A DNA stretch of 64,000 nucleotides from Acorus gramineus (taxonomy: Eukaryota; Streptophyta; Magnoliopsida; Acorales; Acoraceae), in NCBI GenBank assembly GCA_030737835.1, contig CM060854.1, forward strand, positions 16,968,859 through 17,032,858, written 5' to 3'. The notes beneath the pieces were generated by a model. The model saw nothing but the letters and a program-made list of their open reading frames with translations. It ran no database searches and was not told the origin of the DNA. Shown one piece after another: positions 46,201 through 54,725 of the stretch. Numbering within the stretch: the stretch's first letter is position 1; every line of letters starts with the position of its first letter. A program made the translations under genes and the position numbers.

Positions 46201-46825
46201 ACCAGTAAATCCGGGTCTCTTCGACCGACGATATGGTCTCTCCCCATAAGTCCCAAAAGACTCCCTCCGGGAGTGAGGGTGGGGGTGAGGTTGGTCGCGC
46301 CGCCGCGTGACCCTGTTATCCATTGGGTTTCTACCCATGTTTTCCTTGAAAGGAAATTGATTTATGTATCGAACTGTAGAATGGTGATTGGTTTCCAGCC
46401 ACTCACTGAGCTTGTAGCTCACCCCTCGCATACTGTTTCTTTTTAGGGGCAGTGTTGGGCGTGGAGCTGGAGCTTCCTATGGCATGGTCTTATGGGCGTG
46501 GAGCGTTCTGCCGGCGGGTGGCGAGTGCGAGGCTGTCAGCATTCCTAGAGTCATTTTATGCTTTGTAAATCGTGCATGTGGCACAGGTTGTATTTTCTTT
46601 GGTCTAGACTTGGCTTTCACGGGACATTGATTGTGTATTCGGGTCTGTAATAATGTTTTTGATTTACAAACATTGTTATATATTATGCTTCCGCTTTTCA
46701 GTCAGTTATCTTTATCTTGCTTTGTCACCTTGTGTATTGTTGTTGGTGTCCTTATTGACCTCAGGTATTGATAGCTGATATTATATTTATTTTGCCACGT
46801 CTCGGGGACGCCTGGGGCGTGACAC
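43300..46825 (+). mobile_element. Chromovirus-type LTR A (5' limit uncertain)
   Basis: Ends CTGGGGCGTGACA at 46825 and carries the order of blocks seen in the LTRs at 47151 and 49615: CACCCTAGACTTTG(T/C)ATG (44883), GTTCCCCGCATCTTAG/GCGCCCTGGAGGAATTC (45086-45122), repeated CCCTTCGTTGGATCCGATGT modules (about 45215, 45610, 45855), and CACTGAGC...GTAGCTCACCCCTCGCATA (46402). No coding sense. Its U3 part (43330-43700) differs from the other copies, so it is a separate subfamily. The exact TG start was not found. Confidence 0.6.
44042..44725 (+). other. Putative LTR intron in LTR A (GC-rich)
   Basis: Donor CCAAG/GTGAGCTCC, acceptor CTACCTTGCAG/ATCTCG. The 684 bp between contain an extremely GC-rich GTGCGCGC-type stretch (44160-44560). 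The position matches 47893-48705 in LTR C and the point of absence at 50202/50203 in LTR D. Confidence 0.55.
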
Positions 46826-47150
46826 TCATGCTCCTTTTTCCCTTGATTTCAGCCAAGAAGGGCTGGTGGAGAGGCTGAGGAGGGGTGGTAGTGGTGGTGG
46901 TGGTTGAGGTGATTGTGGGTGCATCCGAGAGCCATGCATCTCCCCCTTCCCTTCCCCTCCATTGGTAAGTCTTTCTTCCTTCTTTTCCTTGGTTTCCTTG
47001 TCATAGGGGCTGTTAGGGGAGTCATGCATGCTAAATAATTAGGTTAGGGTGTGTGAGAAGGGTTAGGTAGGGGTTAAACTTGGCTGGGCGCCCGCGCGGG
47101 TCTGTCCGCGCTCGCATGCTGGCACAGGCGGGCGAGTGGGCGTGGGTGTG
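46826..47150 (+). mobile_element. Truncated chromovirus LTR fragment B
   Basis: Aligns with LTR A from about 43891 onward (CTCATGCTC, GCCAAG(A/G)AGG, GGTGGTGGTTGAGGT, ATCTCCCCCTT, then a donor-like TTG/GTAAGTC at 46965) and runs into the same GC-rich sequence before LTR C interrupts it at 47151. Confidence 0.6.
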
Positions 47151-47556
47151 TGTTATATATGTGTCAGTTTTAACCTTCTTGTAACCGTTGGGACATTTTG
47201 GCAGTTTTTCAATTTTTTTCATTTTCGATCGCAACCGCTAAAATTTTGGCCTGTTAGCTATCGCCCTGAGATTGAGGACTCCGATTGAAAATGTAACTGC
47301 ATATTATGTGTCCTGGTGCCATTCCAAGCCGCTCACGAAAATTTCATCGAATTCCGGTAACGTTTCAGAATTTCGCAGTTCCGGGGCGTATCCGGGTTTT
47401 GACCGAGCGAGAAGTCATTGGGAGAGTTGACTTGGTCAAAGTGGGCCCATAGACTTGGTCAACCCCTTTTGTTTTTATTTGTGGTTGGATTGACCCAAGT
47501 CAAAGCCCACTTAAGTCACCTAATCCTAGTTAACCCTAATTTAAGTGAGGTTGACC

Positions 47557-47563
47557 TATATAA
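47557..47563 (+). promoter_or_regulatory. TATA box in chromovirus LTR C
   Basis: CTATATAAG in LTR C; LTR D has CTATATAAAGG at 49877-49887 in the matching place. Predicted RNA start about 30 bp downstream, which puts the putative LTR intron about 300 nt into the transcript. Confidence 0.5.
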
Positions 47564-47892
47564 GTGAGATCTAAAAAGTTGCCCCCCACTATTCATCTTC
47601 TTCTCCACTTGATTTCTCTCTCCCCCTCTCTCTTTTTCTTGGGTTTGAGCCACCTAGAGTGCTTGAAATCAAAAACTCAAAGCATAGAAAGGTTAGATCT
47701 CATCCCGATCTATCCACCGGTGGTCTCGGATTCGAGTTCTGACGAGTTTGACCCCCTCTAACACCCTCTTTTCTCCTCTGATTTCAGCCCCTTTGAAGGT
47801 TGAAAGAGTTCTTGGTGGTGGAGAGCTTTGGGGAGGTGTTTCGGTGCACGAAGAGCTCCCGGTCTTTCCTTCCCTTCCTTTCCTCTCCCAGG

Positions 47893-48705
47893 GTAAGCCT
47901 TCTTTCCCTTCTTTTCCATGTTTAGATGCTTGTTTAGGTGGTGTTTTGGGTGCTGGTGGATGTGGGTGGTGGTTGAGGGCGGTTGGTGGCCATTGGTGGC
48001 CGGTGAGGGGTGGTAGGATGGCTTGGGCGGGCTGGCAGGCTGTCCCGGGTAGGCTGGCAGGCAGGCAGCGCAGCAGGCGGAGCAGATGGCAGGGCGCGCG
48101 CGCGGGTGGAGCTGGGTGCTGGCGCTGGGCGCTGGGCGCGGGTGCTGGGTGCTGGAGGGCGCAGTCGGGCGCGCAGTCGCGCGCGGGTGCGTGCGCGCGG
48201 GTGCGGGCGGAGTGGTCGCGCAGGTGCGCGCGGGGGTGTGCGCGCGCGCGGTCGCGCGGGGGCGTGCGCGCGCGCGGGCAGGGCACCTGGGCACTGCGCC
48301 GGGGTGCGGGGCAGGGCGCCTGGGCATGCGCCTGGGCGCGGAGCTGGGGACGAGTGCGTGCTCGTGCTGGGGCGTGCGCGCAGTGCGCGCGGGGGCGCGC
48401 TGGGCTGGACGCGCGGTGCGCGCGCGAGCGTGCGGTAGTGTGTCGGGGAGCGAGGGCAGGCGCGCGGCAGTGCGCCGATGGTGCCGGCGTGCGTGCGTGC
48501 GTGCGCATTCGTGCGTGCGTGCGTGCACATTCGTGCGTGCTGGTGGCTATGCGAATGGCTGCCCGGGGGTTCGGGATTGAGTTGGGGTGCTCGGGCTCGC
48601 GTGCGTACAGGCCGTATGTACGCTTGTCCGAGTGTTGGGTATTTTAATGTATTTTTGGATTTAATTGTGTAGTTTACTCACCGATTTAATTATCGTATCT
48701 TGCAG
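47893..48705 (+). other. Putative LTR intron in LTR C, 813 bp, GC-rich
   Basis: Donor CTCCCAGG/GTAAGCC, acceptor TATCTTGCAG/ATCTTGACGG. The interior has the 47930-48010 G-rich part and a 48080-48540 GTGCGCGC/GCGGGTGCG array. Homologous LTR D reads straight from its CTCCCCTTG to ATCTTGACGG, missing this segment at the predicted splice boundary. Confidence 0.6.
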
Positions 48706-49614
48706 ATCTTGACGGTCGGTCGCGCGACGACCCGACTACCGATGAGTGGGACAATCCAACCCAGTAGGGAGGCGTTATATGCACTTGGGCGTATACCGTC
48801 CTCCCATGGGGTACCATGGATTTATATTAACTGTTGTAATGTGTAATCCATGCGATCATGATAAAATGTAGTATGCAAGCTACCCTAGACTTTGTATGTT
48901 AGGGACTTGCACCCTTAGGATATGTGTAAGAGCCATGCATCATGTCACCCTGTTCCCATGCTAGGAAGCCTCGGCCTATGCATGCGTCCTATTAGTTTGA
49001 TTTATTAAATTAAATGCTAACATGCCTTGTATAATATTATAGGGAGGGGCCTTGCGAGGTCAACATTAAGACCCGGGCTAGGGTGCTCCGTGTTCCTTGT
49101 TTGGTTGTCGGGATGTCCTGTATCGGGACCTCATGCTGCCCTCCCAAGGTTTCTTGTCCCAATAATATTATAACTCTTGTTAATAATTATTATTATATCC
49201 CTTGTTAACAATTATTATTATATATGTTCCCCGCATCTTGGTTATGCGCCCTGGAGGAATTCTGAAGAATTCATGACATTAGAGTTGTTGAGATGTGTTG
49301 TCTGCGGATCCGAGTGGATCATATGCAATGGATAGGATGTTCTGTTCCCTTCGTTGGATCCGTGTAGAGACCACCCCGGCGTTGGAAAGGCTGTCCCGTG
49401 CAAGGGCTCCCATCAGTAGGCACCTCCTGATTTAGGACGGACTGTGCTGAATGTGGGGGTGGCCAAACGGCCTACGGAGTGGGGAGAGACTATCGGTGGA
49501 CCAAGGGCGACCATCAGCCTAGTCAGTCCCAATATCCTATGTCACCATATTGAGGGGTGAGGGTGAGGGATGTGGTGGGTCGGCGATGTAGCGACCCACT
49601 GGATTGTAAGTCCC

Positions 49615-51921
49615 TGTTATATATGTGTCACTTTTAACCTGCTGGTAACCGTTGGAGCGTTCTGGCAGTTTTTCATTTTTTTTTGTTTTCGATCGGAACC
49701 GCTAATTTTTGGACTGTTAGCTATCGTCCTGAGTTAGAGGACTCCGATTGGAAATCTAACTGCATATTTGGTGTCCTGGTGCCATTTTAGGCCTCTCACG
49801 AAAATTTCATCGAATTCCGGTAACGTTTCCGAAATTTCACAGTTTCAGGGCGTATCCGGGTATTTTAAGTGACTCGCTATATAAAGGAGATCTAAAATCT
49901 TGTTGGCACTATTCATCATCTTCCTCCTTGAGCTCTCTCTCTCTCCTTCTCCATTTTTCTTGATTTTGAGCCCCTTGGAGGGCTTGAAACAAAAAACCTA
50001 AAGCATAGGAAGTGTAGATCGGGTCCCGATCTACACCCTGGTGCTTTCAAATCCGGATTCCGACGAGTTTTGCCCCTCCATCCCCCCTCTCTTCTTCCCT
50101 GATTTGGACCATTTCGGAGGTGGGAGTAGATCCGGGCGTTGGAAGCCTTTTGGGAGAGGTTTCGGTGCGCGGAGAGCAACCGGACTTCGCTTCCTCCCCT
50201 TGATCTTGACGGACGGTCGCGCGATGACCCAGACTTCGGTGAGTGGGACAATCCAACCCAGTAGGGAGGCGTTATACGCATTTGGGCGTATACCGACCTC
50301 TCCTGGGGCACCATGGATTATATTAACCTGTTGTAATGTATATTTCATGCGAGCATGATTTAAATGTAGAATGCATGCTACCCTAGACTTTGCATGTTAG
50401 GGACTTGCACCCTTAGGATATGTGTATGAGCCATGCACCATGTCCCCTGTTCTCATGCTAGGAAGCCTTGGCCTATGCATGTGTCCTACTAGTTTATTTA
50501 TTAAATTAACTGCTAGTAAATGTTTAATTGCATGCCTTAGATAATATTATAATGAGGGGCCTTGCGAGGTCAACATTGAGACCCGGGTTAGGGTACTCCG
50601 TGTTCCTTGTTTGGTTGTCGGGATGTCCTGTATCGGGACCTCATGCTGCCCTCCCAAGGTTCTCGTCCCAATAATATTACATCTCTAGTTGATAATTAAG
50701 GATTTACCCATGGTATGATTATTAGCATATTAGTGAATATTATAGGGGAGGGGCCTTGCGAGGACAGCGGTGAGACCCGGGTTAGGGTACTCCGTGTTCC
50801 TTGTTTGGTTGTCGGGGTGTCCTATATCGGGAACTCACGCTGCCCTCCCGAGTTTCTTTCCCCCAATGATATTCCACCCTTGCTAATTATTGTGTATGTT
50901 CCCCGCATCGTGGTTATGCGCCCTGGAGGAATTCTGAGGAATTCATGACATTAGAATTGTAGAGATGTGTAGTCGGCGGATCCGAGTGGATCATATGCGT
51001 ATGGATAGGCTGTTCTGTCCCCTTCGTTGGATCCGGTAGAGACTGCCCCAGCGTTAGAAAGGTCGTCCCTTCCAAGGGTTCCCATCAGTAGGCGCCTCCT
51101 GATTTGGTTTCGGACTGGGCCGAAGTTGTGGGTGAAAGCCAAGCGGCCTACGGAGTGGAGGAGAGACTATCGGTGGACCAAGGGTGACCAACAGCCTAGT
51201 CAGTCCCAAAATCCTATGTCACCCATTGAAGGGTGAGGGTGAGGGTGTAGTGGGTTGGCGATGAGCGACCCACTGGAGTTGTGAATGGATGATAATCAGT
51301 CCCAAAATCCTATGTCACCCATTGAAGGGTGAGGGTGAGGGTGTAGTGGGTTGGTGATTGAGCGACCCACTAGTTTGAGTATTTGTTACCATTTTGTGGT
51401 TGTTAATAAGAGATTGTGGATTATTAAGATCTGGATAGTGGTCAATATTGTCTGTGATGCATGGGTTGTGTTGTTCACTGAGCGTGTGGCTCACCCCTCG
51501 CATATGTTTTTCCCCAGTTGCCACTGAGCCTGAGCTGGAGCCGGAGCAGCAGTTGGAGCTTTCCGAGGGATTCCTTCAGTAGCGGAGCAGCGCCACGTTC
51601 CGCGAGTGCCAGAGACTATCAGCATCCCTTCTTGACTGTATGTATTTTATTTCCGTGCTTGGCACGCGTTTGTATATATTCAGTTGTATTGGTGTATATT
51701 GGCTCTCACAGGACATATGATTGAGTATCGAGTCTGTAGTATGTTTATTTACAGATTCAGTCTTTTGCTTCCACATTTGGTGTATATATCATGTCAGCCT
51801 CTTTGTTGTCTGTGTGTCATTCTGGTTGTTTGTGTATGATATATTATTGACCTCCTGTGTAGATTCTGATATTTTATATACACTTGCCGCGTCCCGGGGA
51901 CGGCCGCCCTGGGGCGTGACA
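49615..51921 (+). mobile_element. Solo LTR D, 2.31 kb, intron-less form, with 5-bp target duplication
   Basis: Starts TGTTATATATGTGTCAC, ends GGGGCGTGACA, and is flanked by GTCCC at 49610-49614 and 51922-51926 within LTR C. Blocks follow the LTR C order. A ~185 bp module (GGGGCCTTGCGAGG...ACCCGGGTTAGGG...GTTTGGTTGTCGGG) is duplicated near 50555 and 50742, and a GGGTGAGGGTGAGGGTG module near 51230 and 51328. No coding sense. Confidence 0.9.
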
Positions 51922-52555
51922 GTCCCAATATCCTTTGTCACCTATTGAGGGGTGAGGGTTTGGGTGTAGTGGGTTGGCGATAGCGACCCACTGGTTTTGA
52001 GTTGTCAGTCCCAATATCCTTTGTCACCTATTGAGGGGTGAGGGTGAGGGTGTAGTGGGTTGGCGGTAGCGACCCACTGGATTGTTTAGTTGTTGCCATT
52101 TTGTGGCTTGAGTAATGAGATTGTGGATAATAATATCTGGTTGTGGTTAATATAAGCTGTGATGCATGGGTTGTGCTGTTCACTGAGCGTGTGGCTCACC
52201 TCTCGCATAATATTTTTCTCCAGTGTCATCTGAGTCGGATCTGGAGGAAGAGCTCCCCGAGGGACTTCATCAGTAGCGGAGTAGCGCCACGTCCCGCGAG
52301 TATCAGAGGCTATCAGCATCCCTTGTGATTGTATGTATTTATTCCGTGCTTGGGCACGCGTCTGTGTATTATTGGATGTCTTTGTATATATTGGCTCTCA
52401 CAGGACAGTTGATTATGTATCGAATCTGTAATATGTTTTGGATTACAGATTCAGTCTTTTAGCTTTCGCTTTTGGTGTATATATTATGTCAGCCCTGCTT
52501 TTGTTGTCTTTGTTGTCGTTTTAGCTGTTGGGTGAGTATGTTATTGAACTCCTGG

Positions 52556-53035
52556 TCGAACCCTGCAGAGATTCGGAGCTTCCTGGGCTTGGCGGGTTAT
52601 TGCGGGAGGTTTGTCGAGGGTTTCTCGAAGATAGCTGTACCTCCTAACCGCCTCGCTTGGAAGGATGTCCGGTTCGAACGGTCCCCGTCTTGCGAGGAGA
52701 GCTTCCTGGAGTTTAAGCGAAGGCTCACCTCAGCGCCAGTTCTTACCCTTCCGTCTAGGAGGGGTGGGTTCGCAGGTTGCTCTGAGGCATCGCGGTTGGG
52801 TGTGTGTTGCGTCCATGATCCTGCTCACGTCATCCCGTTCGAGCCGCTCGTCTTCGAGCCGGACTTGTCATTCATGGAGCAGCCGATTGAGATCATGGAC
52901 CGCCGCGAGAAAGGGCTCCGCACCAAGACCGTCCAGTTGGTCAAGGTGCGATGGCAACACCGTTCCGGTGCCGAGGCCCCTTGAGAGCTCGAGGACGCCT
53001 TGCGTGACGCGTATCCGCATCTCTTCCCTTCCTAG
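52556..53035 (+). pseudogene. Chromovirus Pol remnant: RT piece fused to chromodomain tail
   Basis: Residues NPAEIRSFLGLAGYCGRFVE...WKDVRFERSPSCEESFLEFKRRLTSAPVLTLP correspond to the RT connection. Near 52790-52815 the sequence passes to DPAHVIPFEPLVFEPDLSFMEQPIEIMDRREKGLRTKTVQLVKVRWQHRS, the integrase C-terminus and chromodomain of Tekay/Del elements. A stop at 52982 lies where the chromodomain Trp is usual (ATWELEEDM type). RNase H and the integrase core are missing. Dead. Confidence 0.8.
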
Positions 53036-53070
53036 ATGTTTTTGTATTATTTTGAGGACAAAATTTCCTA

Positions 53071-53206
53071 AGGGGGAAGAATGTTATATATGTGTCACTT
53101 TTAACCTTCTGGTAACCGTTGGGACATTCTGGCAGTTTTTTTATTTTTTCATTTTTCGATCGGAACCGCTAAAATTTCAAGCTGTTAGCTATCGCCCTGA
53201 GATTAG
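53071..53206 (+). repeat. Polypurine tract and truncated 3' LTR (E)
   Basis: AGGGGGAAGA at 53071-53080 directly precedes TGTTATATATGTGTCACTT at 53082. The LTR matches C and D for about 125 bp and stops at CTGAGATT, where the 340 bp dispersed repeat begins. Confidence 0.8.
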
Positions 53207-53210
53207 CTTA

Positions 53211-53554
53211 TGAAAAAGAAAGAAAACCATTCTATCTGGATCAGTTATCTTTATTTATTAAGTTTCTCCTCTTCAAAACCAATTCTTTTTTATCTACTTT
53301 GATTTACTCGTTAGGGAAAGGAAAAAAAAAAAGATAGAACAACTTTAGTGGAGGCCGCATTGTACATATCATAATCTGACAATAACACATCAACAAATGG
53401 TGGAAGGATCCTCATTTTTATTATGAAAGATCAACCATAGCAATTCACCTACTCAACAAGTATATAATATAAAGGAAACATATAAGATCTCCATGATGCA
53501 ATCCTCTAACTCACTAATCAACAAATCCTGCATAAAACAACACCCACAAAATCA
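53211..53554 (+). repeat. Dispersed ~340 bp repeat, copy 2
   Basis: Direct-orientation homologue of 33665-34002. It starts within a few bases of the chromovirus 3' LTR break, so the break and the repeat junction coincide. Confidence 0.8.
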
Positions 53555-53784
53555 AAGAGAATAACCCATAAAAGACACTAGGATTTGACAAGAATTTGCT
53601 TACAAGAAGTGAATCAGAACTACCCCACTTGAGTCAGCCATCCAAATTTATCTGTCTTGGTCTCACTGTTTGATGAAAATTGGACTTTAAAAAACAATGT
53701 AATAAATAGATCATGCAAATGTTGGTTATTAATATTGCTGCCAGAAATTAGTGATATATGAATATGTACATAGTAATATTCTTA

Positions 53785-54644
53785 GGGTGTGTCTATCCCC
53801 ACCAAGCATTTTCCTTAACCCACCATAAAAAATCGGTGTTTGGCTATTCCCACCAATCTAGGTCGACCGAACTTAGTCGCCATTTCAGGTTTTGGGCGAT
53901 CGGACTTGGTCGTCATTTTAGGTTTTAGGCGACCGAACTTAGTCGTCATTTTAGGTTTTTGACGACCGAAATTGGTCGGACATGATTCAAAATTATATCT
54001 ACCTATTTTTGTAAACAAATAAATTTTTGAGTTTATCCATCATATTCTACATTTATTCTTTTATCCAAACAACAGCTAAGGGACTGAAAAAAATATAAGT
54101 ATGTATACTTTCAATTACTTTAAATTTTTATAGAAAAATATCTTATTAGACAAATATATATCATTTTAAAGCTTCGTTTGAATTCGTAGTTAAGCATATT
54201 CTTTGTTTGAAAACAAAAAAACATACCAGTTGATCCAAACATTTTATATTTGGCTTTTGAAAATTTGTCCGTCACTTATGTAAAAAAAAAATTGTTCTTA
54301 TGTTCTACATTTAAGAATAATGATTGATTCTCCCTACATTACAACTCAGACTTGAAGTGGCATGAAGGATCCTAGAAGAATACATATCATGGGATTAGGT
54401 TTTCAAGAAAAAAAATTTATAAACTTTATCACAAACCCTGTTCGACCAAGTTCGGTCGCCCGAAACCTGAAATGGGGACCAAGTTAGGTCGCCCAAAATA
54501 TGAAATGACTATTAAGTTCGGTCGCCCAAAACTTAATGTGACGACCAAATTTGGTCGAACTGGTCGAATCGGTGGGAATAGAAAAAACACCTTTTTTTAT
54601 TATTGGTGGGTTAAGAGAAATGCTTGGTGGGGATAGACGCGCCC
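53785..54644. mobile_element. Foldback/MULE-like inverted-repeat element, ~860 bp
   Basis: Left end GGGTGTGTCTATCCCCACCA; reverse complement of the right end GGGCGCGTCTATCCCCACCA; the match continues through AAGCATTT and TTAACCCACCA. Each arm holds three or four ~38 bp subterminal repeats with the core GGTCG(C/T)C and TTTCAGGTTTT (53870-53970 and 54450-54560). The middle is AT-rich. Flanks ATATTCTTA (53776-53784) and ATATTCTTG (54645-54653) look like a 9-bp target duplication with one change, as in Mutator-type insertions. It ends about 80 bp past the stop codon of the receptor kinase gene. Confidence 0.8.
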
Positions 54645-54725
54645 ATATTCTTGATCGTTTGTTGCAGTGTCTGTGTTAAAGGAGGTAAAATATACAACAA
54701 TGGAGATAATAGGTCAGTTGAGTAG

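Larger units (their letters stand above)
47151..53206 (+). mobile_element. Deleted Tekay/Del-type chromovirus with nested solo LTR
   Basis: 5' LTR (C) starts TGTTATATATGTGTCAG at 47151, is interrupted at 49614 by solo LTR D, resumes at 51927, and loses its last ~70 bp near 52552. Almost the whole internal region is gone: a piece of RT is followed by a piece of the integrase/chromodomain tail, then a polypurine tract and a truncated 3' LTR (53082 to about 53206). The right end joins the dispersed 340 bp repeat. Confidence 0.8.

Noticed and set aside
47693..48672. Frames of up to ~300 codons in LTR C
   Set aside because: Same cause as in LTR A: compositional bias in a GC-rich LTR block, no domain and no agreement between copies.
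47151..53206. Interpretation as a functional full-length gypsy element
   Set aside because: Internal region almost wholly deleted, 3' LTR truncated, and a stop in the chromodomain.
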